The notes below the pieces were generated by a model, which worked only from the letters and a program-made list of their open reading frames with translations, was not told the DNA's origin and did not search any database. Both the position numbers and the translations under genes were made by a program. Positions 1-8,472 of a stretch of 64,000 nucleotides of DNA are shown here, one piece after another (position 1 is the stretch's first letter; each line of letters opens with the position of its first letter). Location: NCBI GenBank assembly GCA_003166955.1, contig PMUI01000113.1, positions 124,001 through 188,000 on the forward strand. Direction: 5' to 3'. The stretch is from Acidobacterium sp. (lineage in GTDB: Bacteria > Acidobacteriota > Terriglobia > Terriglobales > Acidobacteriaceae).

Positions 1-477
1 CACAGCCAGACGCTGGTGTATTCGGACAAGACGCGGCAGGGAGATTTTCACGGGACGGTGGTGGCGGAGCAGAGTGACGAAGTGGTTCGCGCCGACGATG
101 CTCTGCTGTTCCTGAAGCCCGCGACGCCCGCGGCGAAATCCGGGCTGAATCCGCCGAAGCCGGCAGGCAATGCGGGCAACAACCCCGTCGCTGCGCCGGG
201 GGTGTCAAAACAAAATTCGCAACTGGATCACATGGTGGCGACGGGACACGTCGTCTTCACGCAGCCCGGGCGCAAAGGGAGCGGCGAGAAGCTGGTCTAC
301 ACGGCCGACGACGGGAAATACATGCTCACGGGGAGCGACTCGGTGCTGCCGCAGATGTGGGATCGCGTGCACGGAACAACGACCGGGGCTGCATTAATTT
401 TTAATAGCCAGGACGACAGCGTCGAGGTGAGTGGGGGAAAATCGAGCGCGCTGACGGATACGCGCGCGAAGAAATGA
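1..477 (+). CDS. lptA: LptA/OstA-family LPS-transport protein, C-terminal part (5' end outside window)
   Basis: The reading frame is open from base 1 and stops at TGA 475-477, so only the last 158 residues are present. The sequence has the repeated short beta-strand pattern of OstA/LptA proteins (for example GHVVFTQPGRKGSGEKLVY followed by YMLTG), which form a periplasmic beta-jellyroll bridge carrying lipopolysaccharide from the inner to the outer membrane. A Pro/Ala/Asn-rich linker at about residues 40-70 separates two such blocks. The C-terminus (SSALTDTRAKK) is polar. The assignment is strengthened by lptB starting 59 bp downstream on the same strand, a conserved arrangement in Gram-negative genomes. 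It could also be a fused LptC/LptA protein, since the N-terminus cannot be seen. Confidence 0.75.
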   Translation, partial: HSQTLVYSDKTRQGDFHGTVVAEQSDEVVRADDALLFLKPATPAAKSGLNPPKPAGNAGNNPVAAPGVSKQNSQLDHMVATGHVVFTQPGRKGSGEKLVYTADDGKYMLTGSDSVLPQMWDRVHGTTTGAALIFNSQDDSVEVSGGKSSALTDTRAKK

Positions 478-536
478 GAATCTGCGCGGGTTTTTTGCAA
501 GGAGCCGCGCCCCACCTATAAGCTAGTCAGAGATTC

Positions 537-1265
537 ATGCGGAAGCTGTCCACCGACGAGATCAACAAGTCCTACAAAGGGCGCCAGGTGGTTCATGGCG
601 TAAGCGTGCAGGTGACGGAGGGCGAAGTGGTCGGCCTGCTGGGTCCCAACGGCGCGGGCAAAACGACCGTTTTCTACATGATCGTGGGCCTGGTGCAGCC
701 TGATGGCGGGCGCGTCCTGCTGGATGACGAGCCGATTACGAACGTGCCCATGTATTTGCGGGCGCGTCAATACGGGATCAGTTACCTGCCGCAGGAGCCA
801 TCGGTCTTCCGTAAGCTGACCGTGGAGGAGAATATTCTCTCGGTTCTGGAGGTGCAACCGATCGCGCCGGAGATGCGGCGGGCGCGGGCGGAGAAGCTGA
901 TCGAGCAGCTGAATCTTGGGCATATCCGGAAAACGCGGGGGTATGCGCTGTCGGGCGGGGAGCGTCGGAGGGTGGAGATAGCGCGATGCCTGTGCATACA
1001 GCCGGTATTCATCCTGCTGGACGAGCCCTTTTCGGGAATCGATCCCATTGCGGTCCTGGACCTGCAGGAAATCATTTTCGACCTCAAGGCCAGCGGCATC
1101 GGGGTCCTGATTACGGACCATAATGTACGCGAGACGCTTTCGGTCACCGATCGCGCCTACATCATTAATGAGGGGCGGATCTTTCGGCACGGGACGCCGG
1201 AGCAACTGGGCAACGATCCGGAGGTCAGGCGCGTCTACCTGGGTGAGAGCTTCAGCCTGGGGTAA
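537..1265 (+). CDS. lptB: LPS export ABC transporter ATPase LptB
   Basis: This 242-residue protein is the cytoplasmic ATPase that, with LptF/LptG, powers extraction of lipopolysaccharide from the inner membrane. Walker [10 protein letters not shown] is at residues 36-44, the ABC signature is [15 protein letters not shown], Walker B is [13 protein letters not shown], and the H-loop reads [10 protein letters not shown], wording typical of LptB rather than of other ABC ATPases. Length matches the family (about 240). The ATG at 537 lacks a strong Shine-Dalgarno sequence. Its position between lptA and rpoN is the classic lptA-lptB-rpoN-hpf order. Confidence 0.95.
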   Translation: MRKLSTDEINKSYKGRQVVHGVSVQVTEGEVVGLLGPNGAGKTTVFYMIVGLVQPDGGRVLLDDEPITNVPMYLRARQYGISYLPQEPSVFRKLTVEENILSVLEVQPIAPEMRRARAEKLIEQLNLGHIRKTRGYALSGGERRRVEIARCLCIQPVFILLDEPFSGIDPIAVLDLQEIIFDLKASGIGVLITDHNVRETLSVTDRAYIINEGRIFRHGTPEQLGNDPEVRRVYLGESFSLG

Positions 1266-1399
1266 CCACACGAACCGGCAATTACCTTTGGAACCATGAA
1301 GATACGATAACGGCAACGGAATTGCTATCCGGTGCCAGGCTAGCGGATGTAAACTCGGGGCGATGGGCAGTTTGTAAACGCATTCTTAGCAGAGGATCA

Positions 1400-3202
1400 A
1401 TGGTTTTTCTTCAGCCAAAACTCAGTCTCAAGGTCGCGCAGCGGCAGATTTTGACGCCGGGACTGATGCAGATGGTCAGCGTATTGGCGCTGAACAAGCT
1501 GGAGTTGAAGGAGATGATCCAGGCGGAGATCGCGGAGAATCCGGTTCTCGAGGAGCTGGAAGAGAACGTTCCGCTGCTGGACGACGTGGCTCGCGCGGAA
1601 GAGGATCGCGATCGGCCGGTCGAGACCCAGCCGGTGACGGAAGGGGAGAAAAAAGAGAAGGACCCCTTCGACGAAATCGACTTCGGATCGTACTTCCAGG
1701 ATTATCTCGATCCGGGCTTCCGCTCGCCTAACAATTACGAGGAAATCGAAAAGCCGTCGATTGAGAATTTTCTTTCCGCGCCGGCCACGCTGACCGATCA
1801 CCTCTTCTGGCAGCTGGGCGCTCTGAACCTGTCGCCGGCGGTGCGCGAGGCGGCGGAGTACATCATTGGCAATCTGAACGAAGACGGCTACATGACCGCG
1901 ACCGATGATGAGTTGCTGGCGGGTTATCTGCGCCAGCAGATGGAGCCGGATGCGGGCGACAAAAAAAATGCTTATGAGCGCGTGGCGGAGCTGCCTCCGG
2001 CGATGGCGGAGCGCGCGCGGGGTCATCTAACCGCCGCGCTGGACGTGGTGAGGCAGCTGGATCCGATCGGTGTGGGCACGCGCGACCTGCGGGAATGCCT
2101 GCTGGTGCAGGTAGAGGCGCAGAGGAAGGAATTCGAGCTGATCTTTGCCCGCACGGCTGGCGCTGAGAAGGCTGCAGCCCATGCCGCGGGCGGCAACGGG
2201 TCAACGGCCGCTGCCAGGAGCGCGGGTGCGGGGGCGCATCCGGCCGCGACTACGCATCACGCTCCGGAGCCGCATAACGGACACGCGGCGTTGAATGGAG
2301 GCGGCGCGGGCTACCCTACGCACCTGAGTCCGCACCCTGTGGCCAATGGCAACGGCGCGAAGCCGGAGCCGGCGCATGAGGAAGGAAACCGCCTGGAGAT
2401 TTTTGAGCTGGCGAAAGCGATCATCGATACGCATATGCTGCTTCTGCAGAAGCGCGACCCGCGGGAGCTGTCGAAGGTGGTGGGCAGGACGGTGGAAGAG
2501 ACGCAGCGGGCGATTGACTTTATCCGCACTCTCGATCCACGGCCAGGCCAGCGCTACAACCGCACCGAAGCGCGGCTGATCGAGCCGGATGTGGCTTTTG
2601 TGAAGCGCGGCGACGAATGGGTGGTCGCCATGAACGAAGAGGACCTGCCCACGCTGCGGCTGAACCAGGGATATCGGCGGCTGCTGACGCAGGATGGCGC
2701 GGAAAAGGACGTGAAGGATTACGTGAAGGAGCGCTACCGCTCCGCGCTGCAGTTGATGCGCAACATCGAACAGCGCAAGAACACGATTCTGCGGACCTGC
2801 GAGGCCATCGTGCGGCGCCAGGGGGACTTTCTGGAAAAAGGCGTCGACGCGCTGAAGCCGATGATGATCAAGGAAGTGGCGGAGGAGATCGGGGTGCACC
2901 CGTCGACGGTCAGCCGCGCGGTTTCGAGCAAATATGTGCACACGCCGCAGGGCGTCTACGAGCTGCGCTTCTTCTTCTCCGAGGGCGTGAACGGGCCGGA
3001 GGGCGCGGGCACTCCGCTGATGCTGCTCAAGCGCAAGGTGAAGAAGCTGATTGAAGACGAAGACGCGCGCAAGCCGCTCACCGACGATCAAATTGCCAGC
3101 ATGCTGCAGCAGCAGGGCATCGACGTAACGCGGCGCACCGTGGCAAAATACCGCGAAGACTTACGCATTCCCAGCACGCACCAGCGGCGCATCCGCGGCT
3201 AG
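1400..3202 (+). CDS. rpoN: RNA polymerase sigma-54 factor RpoN with a large low-complexity insert
   Basis: Sigma-54 directs RNA polymerase to -24/-12 promoters that need AAA+ activators. The start is set at ATG 1400 (MVFLQPKLSLKVAQRQ), preceded by AGAGGA; an upstream in-frame extension to 1322 is unlikely. The Gln/Leu-rich activator-binding region I opens the protein, an acidic region follows, the core-binding domain is split by an Ala/Gly/His/Pro-rich segment at about residues 250-328, the helix-turn-helix (EEIGVHPSTVSRAVSSKYV) lies near residues 494-512, and the RpoN box (TRRTVAKYRE) near 576-586. At about 600 residues it is longer than typical RpoN (450-500), and the insert explains most of the excess. 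Confidence 0.96.
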   Translation: MVFLQPKLSLKVAQRQILTPGLMQMVSVLALNKLELKEMIQAEIAENPVLEELEENVPLLDDVARAEEDRDRPVETQPVTEGEKKEKDPFDEIDFGSYFQDYLDPGFRSPNNYEEIEKPSIENFLSAPATLTDHLFWQLGALNLSPAVREAAEYIIGNLNEDGYMTATDDELLAGYLRQQMEPDAGDKKNAYERVAELPPAMAERARGHLTAALDVVRQLDPIGVGTRDLRECLLVQVEAQRKEFELIFARTAGAEKAAAHAAGGNGSTAAARSAGAGAHPAATTHHAPEPHNGHAALNGGGAGYPTHLSPHPVANGNGAKPEPAHEEGNRLEIFELAKAIIDTHMLLLQKRDPRELSKVVGRTVEETQRAIDFIRTLDPRPGQRYNRTEARLIEPDVAFVKRGDEWVVAMNEEDLPTLRLNQGYRRLLTQDGAEKDVKDYVKERYRSALQLMRNIEQRKNTILRTCEAIVRRQGDFLEKGVDALKPMMIKEVAEEIGVHPSTVSRAVSSKYVHTPQGVYELRFFFSEGVNGPEGAGTPLMLLKRKVKKLIEDEDARKPLTDDQIASMLQQQGIDVTRRTVAKYREDLRIPSTHQRRIRG

Positions 3203-3240
3203 GCCGGCCGCGGCATTTCCCCGGAGACAGGAGCTTTCCC

Positions 3241-3897
3241 ATGCAGGCTGAGTACACAGGCAGGCAGTTGAGCATTACTCCCGCGCTGCGACGGATGGGC
3301 GACGAGGCGATCGGGCGCATTGCGAAGCTGCTGCCGAAGGTGGTCGGCGTTCACATTGTGCTGACTTCGGAGAAGTATCGCAAGACCGCCGATGTTGCGG
3401 TGAAGATGCGCGCGGGCAAGATTGTCGGATTCGCCGAGTCGAACAATATGGAGACGGCGCTGCGGGAGGCGCTGGAGCGGGCCGAGACGCAGGCGATCCG
3501 TTATCGCAAGCGCCAGACCGCGATCAAGCGGCAGCCGAAGGATGAGAAGCTGCAACACGAAGTGCTGCCGGTGCGGGCGCGCAAGGCGAGCCGTACGCGG
3601 TCTGAGACGGCCGAGCCGGAGAACGGCGGCGCGCGTACGACGACGAATGGCAAGCGTCCGTCGAAAACAATGGTGCCGGTGACGGTGCATACCTTCCCGG
3701 CCACGCGGCCGATTGCAGAGCCACACATTGTTCGCTCGCTGGACTCGGTGGCGCTGCGGCCCATGACCATCGAAGAAGCGGTGAAGGAGGCGGAGTTTCG
3801 CGACCGCGAGGTTTTCGTCTTCCGCAATCCGGAGGGGACGCTGTGCGTTCTGCACCGTAAGCGCGACGGCAAGATGGAGCTGATCGAAGCGCCGTAG
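3241..3897 (+). CDS. hpf: Long-form ribosome hibernation promoting factor HPF
   Basis: The 218-residue protein has an N-terminal S30AE/HPF domain (about residues 1-105, starting MQAEYTGRQLSITPALRRM), a variable basic linker, and a C-terminal dimerisation domain (about 160-216, IEEAVKEAEFRDREVFVFRN). That two-domain build is the long HPF, which dimerises 70S ribosomes into inactive 100S particles in stationary phase or stress. An SD-like GGAG lies upstream of ATG 3241. It sits 38 bp after rpoN, the usual rpoN-hpf neighbourhood, and is followed by a heptamer repeat and a strong terminator, so it is probably the last gene of this transcript. Confidence 0.93.
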   Translation: MQAEYTGRQLSITPALRRMGDEAIGRIAKLLPKVVGVHIVLTSEKYRKTADVAVKMRAGKIVGFAESNNMETALREALERAETQAIRYRKRQTAIKRQPKDEKLQHEVLPVRARKASRTRSETAEPENGGARTTTNGKRPSKTMVPVTVHTFPATRPIAEPHIVRSLDSVALRPMTIEEAVKEAEFRDREVFVFRNPEGTLCVLHRKRDGKMELIEAP

Positions 3898-3900
3898 AAG

Positions 3901-3931
3901 CAGGGAATAGGCAGTAGGGAATAGGGAGTAG
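3901..3931. repeat. Heptanucleotide tandem microrepeat (4 units)
   Basis: Immediately after the hpf stop are four near-identical 7-nt units (cagggaa, taggcag, tagggaa, tagggag) plus a partial fifth. Two other heptamer arrays occur in this window, at 62987-63055 and inside the helicase gene at 60473-60493, suggesting a recurring repeat class in the genome. Confidence 0.6.
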
Positions 3932-3969
3932 AGCAAGGGGCTCGGAGATCCGAGCCCCTTGCTGTTTTT
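3932..3969 (+). terminator. Intrinsic terminator of the lptA-lptB-rpoN-hpf transcript
   Basis: A perfect 14-bp stem (3932-3945 pairing with 3950-3963, arm agcaaggggctcgg) closes a 4-nt loop and is followed by GTTTTTG. It lies between hpf and the convergent DUF4139 gene whose stop is at 3977. Confidence 0.9.
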
Positions 3970-3976
3970 GCGCAGA

Positions 3977-6175
3977 CTACACGTCTTCGTCCAGGTCCAG
4001 GTGGCGAATCGCGTCGTCCAGGGCCTGCTGCGCGGTCTTGCGTTGCTGTTCGAGGTCAGCCTGGTCTTTGCGCAGCGACTGGAGCTGATCTTCGTCGGTG
4101 TTCATCTCGCCTGCGTAGCGGCGGGCCAGCGCGCGTTCCTCCGGACTGTCCTTTAACCCGGCCAGGTTGTCGTGCAATCGCTTCTGGTCCTCGGCGAGGC
4201 GGTCGATGTCCTTTTGCTTCGCGTCGATCTGCGTGTCGAGGTCGTGCACTTTGGCACGCGCGGCGAGCACGGGCGCCAGCGCCTTTTCGACGGCGGCGCG
4301 GTTGCCTTGACCGGAGAGGATGACCTGCAACTGATCGTCGGGGAGATTCGTGAGCTGCCATCGCGATGCGCCGGTGTACGCTTCGCCGACGTGCAGCCGG
4401 ACGGTCTCTCCGGGCTGCGTGGCGACGCTGAAGCGGTAGAGCGAGGCCGTGGTCTCGACGGGTTTGACGTCGGAGGTGAGCTTCCAGCCATTCTGGACCG
4501 GATGCTCGACGAGGACGGTGCGCGCGTCGGTCGCGGCGTTGTGGACGACATACGTGACTTCGCGCAGCTCTTCGTTGCGCTCGATCAGGTAGCCGTCGTG
4601 CACGGTGATGTGGCGCAGGTGCGAGGAGTTGACGCGCCCCTCGGTGCTGACGTGCACCGCCTGGTCGACCGCATAGGAGAGCAGGCGCTTTTCGCCCGCG
4701 TGGATCGTGTCGGTGAGACCTTCGCCCGCAAACTCGCCGTGGTCGAAGATGGAGAAGCTGCCGCGGTCCAGCGTCGAATTGCCGGAGTTGGTGAGCCACA
4801 GCGCCCGCAGCGGCACGGGATTCGATGCGTTGTACAGAGTGACGCGCTCAGCCTGGACGTTGGTCTGGAGAACGGGGACGAGGGCGGACTCGTTCTTGTG
4901 GATGGTGACCGGCTGGGCGAGGGTGTACTCGAAGAAGTCGTCGAATTTGGCAGAGTTGGCGCTCGCGGTTTCGTCCTGGACGGCGTTGTGGTACGTACCT
5001 CCGCCGTAGCCTCCGCCGGAGCCGGAACCGACGCCGCGGCCGACGCCGGGAGACGATCTTGCGAATTGCTGGACGCGGTCAAATTGCCGCTGCTTTTCCT
5101 GCTGGGGCGAAGCCATCGCAGCGCCGTTGACCGTGACGGACTCGGTCGCAGACGCGACCGGCGGCGGCGGTGGCGGAGGAGCCTCGAGCGCCCCCTCATG
5201 CGTGACGGGCGCAATGTTCGCCGCTTCCGGCACGGGCACTTCAGGCCGCTGCGTATAGATCGGCTGCGAAAGCGGCTCGATGAAGCTCTGCGGCGCTCCT
5301 GCGACCAGCGAGAGCTGGACGTTGTTCCAGTCCGAGCCGACAGTGTTGTCGACGACCGCCCATCCCTGCAGAATCGCGGTTTCTGATCCCGACGCGGGGG
5401 TGCTCGATGGGCCGCTGTCGGGGAAGACGATGCGGTAGGTGCTCTTCCAGACCGGAACTTCGCTGATGTAGCTGACGCGGATGTCGCGCGTGCCGGTGCC
5501 CTGGGCCTGCAGCGTGAGGTGCCGCACCTGCTGGCTCTGCGTGGAGGCAAGCAGCGCGAGATACTCGTCGAGGTCGCGGCGCAGGCCGCCATCGAGAACG
5601 CGCACGCTGGTCGTCCCGGAGAGTTCGAAGGTGCGAACCGCGCCCGCATCGCTCACTATGGTGAGAAAAGCGCGCTCGACGGTGTCGCCAGCGGTCGTCT
5701 TTTGGGACCGCTTCTCGTAGCTCACGACGCGACCGGAAACCGTGGCCGCGCCGGCCCCGCTGACTTCGACGCGCGCGCCGCGCAGGGATCCATAGAGGTC
5801 TTCGGTCGAGGGCTGGTCGTCGAGCCCCAGCGGGATGTTCTTGAGTTGTTGTTCGAGCGGCGTGGTGGAGTTGTAGCCGACGCCGGCGATGCGGCCTCCG
5901 CCGAGGTCGAGCGCGGTGAGGGACTGGAGCGCGTCGTCGAGCTGCGAGGAGGTGAAGTCAATGGTGACGGCCTGATTGCCGGTGACGCGGCCCGCGTGCT
6001 CGAAGTAGCCGACGCCATTCTTGTAGAGAACGACGCGGCGGACGGGCAGCTCGCTGTTTTCGCGCGAGGCTGGCGGGGGCGCCGCAGCCTGTTCATGGGG
6101 TTTGGGTGTGGTTTGGGCAACGAGGAAGGCAGATGAGAAAAGCAGAGAAGCACAAACGAGCCGGCGTTGCAGCAC
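3977..6175 (-). CDS. Secreted DUF4139-domain protein
   Basis: The start is placed at GTG 6175 because AGGAGG lies 6-7 nt upstream and the resulting N-terminus (VLQRRLVCASLLFSSAFLVAQ) is a good signal peptide; upstream in-frame codons lack these signs. The 732-residue protein begins its mature part with VRRVVLYKNGVGYFEHAG, a pattern of the DUF4139/mucoidy-inhibitor-like family, and the C-terminal half contains the family core (SNPVPLRALWLTNSGNST through DTIHAGEKRLLSYAVD). A Gly-rich stretch (SGSGGGYGGG) sits mid-protein and a coiled coil with several Asp/Lys/Gln heptads ends it. The biochemical role is unknown; export to the periplasm is inferred. Confidence 0.8.
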   Translation of the reverse strand: MLQRRLVCASLLFSSAFLVAQTTPKPHEQAAAPPPASRENSELPVRRVVLYKNGVGYFEHAGRVTGNQAVTIDFTSSQLDDALQSLTALDLGGGRIAGVGYNSTTPLEQQLKNIPLGLDDQPSTEDLYGSLRGARVEVSGAGAATVSGRVVSYEKRSQKTTAGDTVERAFLTIVSDAGAVRTFELSGTTSVRVLDGGLRRDLDEYLALLASTQSQQVRHLTLQAQGTGTRDIRVSYISEVPVWKSTYRIVFPDSGPSSTPASGSETAILQGWAVVDNTVGSDWNNVQLSLVAGAPQSFIEPLSQPIYTQRPEVPVPEAANIAPVTHEGALEAPPPPPPPVASATESVTVNGAAMASPQQEKQRQFDRVQQFARSSPGVGRGVGSGSGGGYGGGTYHNAVQDETASANSAKFDDFFEYTLAQPVTIHKNESALVPVLQTNVQAERVTLYNASNPVPLRALWLTNSGNSTLDRGSFSIFDHGEFAGEGLTDTIHAGEKRLLSYAVDQAVHVSTEGRVNSSHLRHITVHDGYLIERNEELREVTYVVHNAATDARTVLVEHPVQNGWKLTSDVKPVETTASLYRFSVATQPGETVRLHVGEAYTGASRWQLTNLPDDQLQVILSGQGNRAAVEKALAPVLAARAKVHDLDTQIDAKQKDIDRLAEDQKRLHDNLAGLKDSPEERALARRYAGEMNTDEDQLQSLRKDQADLEQQRKTAQQALDDAIRHLDLDEDV

Positions 6176-6367
6176 GCGGGACCTCCTGTAGCTAACTACG
6201 ACGGAAGCTGTTGGGATAGACGCAGCAAGTTGGGAAATGTTCCCGGAAGCGTTGGTTGCGCGACCCGTTATGGCAGCGCTCCGAGCCGGCATTCGCACAC
6301 GGACTGGCATGCAATAGAACGGAGAGGGGCGCAAAACTTGCAATCCTGCACTGATTTTTGTTTCCCG

Positions 6368-7078
6368 CTACAAATATTCGTTCATCATGCGCGCCCAGGT
6401 TGGCCAGTCGTGGGCGTTATACGCGTCCCAGATGTAGAGGTGGTGCGGAATGCCCCTCTCGCCCATGATGCGCGAGAGGTTTTCATTCTGCCAGAGGCAA
6501 TGGTCGTCCCAGCCGGTCGCGAGGATGTAGGTGTTATTGCGATAGCGGTCGAAGAACCAGGGATCGCTGAGGTTCGGCAGATAGTGGGGCGGCATGTTGA
6601 AGTAAACATCCTGGTCGTAGTAGCCGCCGAGAAAATTGCTGAGGTCGAACGCGCCGCTCATAGTGAGGAATCCGGTGAAGCGGTCCGGATGCCTCAGCGC
6701 GATGTTGACCGCGTGGTAGCCGCCGAAGCTGGCGCCGAGCGCGATGAGGTGAGGGTCGAGATTCTTCAGGCGAATAAACGGCAGGACCTCTTCGATCAGG
6801 TAGTTTTCATACTGCACGTGGCGCGCGATGCGCCAGCGCGGTGGAACGTTGCGGTTGTACCAGCTCTCCGAGTCGACCGAGTCGACGCAGAACAGCTGAA
6901 TCTCGCCGCGGTCGAGCTTGTGCGCGATGGCATGGACCAGCCCGCGGTCCTCGAATTCAAAGAAACGCCCCTGCGAGGAGGGGAAGACGAGGACGGGGAC
7001 GCCGCCGTGTCCGAAGACGAGCAACTCCATATCGCGATCGAGACGCCAGGACCACCACTTGTGATATTCGCGGTTCAT
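6368..7078 (-). CDS. Esterase-family alpha/beta hydrolase
   Basis: The 236-residue protein matches the esterase D/antigen-85-like family. It has a strand then an aromatic-rich loop (VLVFPSSQGRFFEFED), the nucleophile elbow GASFGGY with the predicted catalytic Ser, and a late His in YNAHDWPTW that is a plausible triad member. There is no signal peptide, so it probably acts in the cytoplasm. It is divergent from a second esterase that starts about 100 bp away. The substrate cannot be deduced; the family includes S-formylglutathione hydrolases and enterochelin esterases. Confidence 0.82.
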   Translation of the reverse strand: MNREYHKWWSWRLDRDMELLVFGHGGVPVLVFPSSQGRFFEFEDRGLVHAIAHKLDRGEIQLFCVDSVDSESWYNRNVPPRWRIARHVQYENYLIEEVLPFIRLKNLDPHLIALGASFGGYHAVNIALRHPDRFTGFLTMSGAFDLSNFLGGYYDQDVYFNMPPHYLPNLSDPWFFDRYRNNTYILATGWDDHCLWQNENLSRIMGERGIPHHLYIWDAYNAHDWPTWARMMNEYL

Positions 7079-7183
7079 CGTTTGTTCACGCAGCCGTTAC
7101 GGTATCGTAAAGCATCGGAATCAGACAACGCGCGGAGGTTGACGCGACTGCGGCGGGATACGACCAGGAGAGAGCACGAGGAA

Positions 7184-8032
7184 TTGGCGACACAGATTCA
7201 GCCGCAGACGCAGGCCGTTCCTCCGCCGCGTGAGCCGCCGCATCCGCGGGTGCGCAAACATGCGAGGTTCACGAGCCGCTTCCTGCCGGGCGAGCGGGAC
7301 ATTAGCGTCTACATGCCGGCCGGGTACGACGAGGATCGCGGGCGGAGCTATCCGCTACTGATTTTGCAGGACGGGCAGAATCTCTTCGATCCGGAGACGT
7401 CGTTCATTCGCGGCAAAACCTGGCGCATTGCCGAACACGCTGACAACGCCATTGCCGCCGGAGAAGTGGAACCGCTGGTGATTGCGGGCGTGGCGAACGC
7501 GGGCGAGCGACGGCAGGCGGAATACACGCCTACGCGCGACATGAAGCTGGGCGGGGGCGAGGCCAACAAGTACGCGCTCATGGTGACGCGCGAGGTGCTG
7601 CCTTTTCTGCATGCGTACTATCGGCTGCGCTCAGGGCCTGAGGCCACCGGAATCGGCGGTTCGTCGCTGGGCGGTCTGGTGTCGCTGTGGATGGGGCTGC
7701 GGCATCCGGACATTTTCGGAAAGCTCGCGGTGCTGTCGCCCTCGGTGTGGTGGAATCACCGCTACATTCTTGCGTATCTGAACGACATTGGTCCCGAATT
7801 GCATCGGCGGCCGAGTATCTGGCTGGATGCGGGCGACCAGGAGGGCCGCCGCACCTTGACCGATGCGGATATGCTGCACGCGCGGCTCCGCAAGCAAGGC
7901 TGGCGCGACGAAGTGGATTTGCACTTTGAAACCATCGAGGGCGGCACGCATGACGAAGCATCGTGGGCCGAGCGCGTGCGTCCGATGCTGCGGTTTCTGT
8001 TTCCGGCGGATCGCATCGGGGAGTTGCGATGA
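7184..8032 (+). CDS. Alpha/beta hydrolase, putative esterase (Esterase_D-like)
   Basis: About 282 residues. The segment DISVYMPAGYDEDRGRSYPL followed by LILQDGQNLFD is typical of the esterase (PF00756-type) fold; the nucleophile motif is GGSSLGG and the region EGGTHDEASW holds the candidate catalytic His. The start is uncertain. TTG 7184 is chosen because AGGAGAG lies 11 nt upstream and GAGGA is adjacent, but TTG 7139 is possible. The frame stays open back to 6167, yet that part runs antisense through the divergent esterase and is not credible. The last codons overlap the next gene in an ATGA junction. Confidence 0.78.
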   Translation: MATQIQPQTQAVPPPREPPHPRVRKHARFTSRFLPGERDISVYMPAGYDEDRGRSYPLLILQDGQNLFDPETSFIRGKTWRIAEHADNAIAAGEVEPLVIAGVANAGERRQAEYTPTRDMKLGGGEANKYALMVTREVLPFLHAYYRLRSGPEATGIGGSSLGGLVSLWMGLRHPDIFGKLAVLSPSVWWNHRYILAYLNDIGPELHRRPSIWLDAGDQEGRRTLTDADMLHARLRKQGWRDEVDLHFETIEGGTHDEASWAERVRPMLRFLFPADRIGELR

Positions 8033-8235
8033 GCGGAACGCCGATGGATCTGATCCGCACGCTCGACGAGACCGCCATCGCGCTGCTGGAACTGGCTCGC
8101 CGGGTGCGTGCGGCGGCTCCGGACGTGGCGGACCTTGCTTTGCGCGAGGAAATGCTGGAGAGCGCGGCGGGCTGGGAGCGGAGAGCCGGCGAAATGTCGG
8201 AGGCGATCCTGCGGTGGAAGCGGGAGATCAACTGA
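8029..8235 (+). CDS. Small hypothetical helical protein
   Basis: A 68-residue ORF starting at an ATGA overlap with the upstream esterase, which argues for translational coupling. It is predicted to be helical and charged (ETAIALLELARRVRAAA, then EEMLESAAGWERRAGEM). No family is recognised and no Cys, signal peptide or membrane segment is seen. Confidence rests on the overlap and codon pattern rather than homology. Confidence 0.55.
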   Translation: MSGTPMDLIRTLDETAIALLELARRVRAAAPDVADLALREEMLESAAGWERRAGEMSEAILRWKREIN

Positions 8236-8472
8236 CGGCGGCGGATCCGCGGCATAAACTGGCGTGAGTGCGTTCGGTCTCCTGGCAACCTGCCGTTAAC
8301 AAACGCGGTATACTCACTCTTCAGAGGACGTTCCGGATGAGGAAGGCCCCAGCCGCCGCCCCAGCGCGATGTTTCGCGTGTCAGGGGGACGCGGTTGAAG
8401 GGTCTTTTTTGATTCCGAGACGACAGTCCGCGCTCTCCGGTGTTCCAATTGGCGGACCTCTCTGGAACCCAC

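Noticed and set aside
6167-7183. Long N-terminal extension of the second esterase frame
   Set aside because: It runs antisense through the divergent esterase and has no family features; the esterase fold starts after about 7250.
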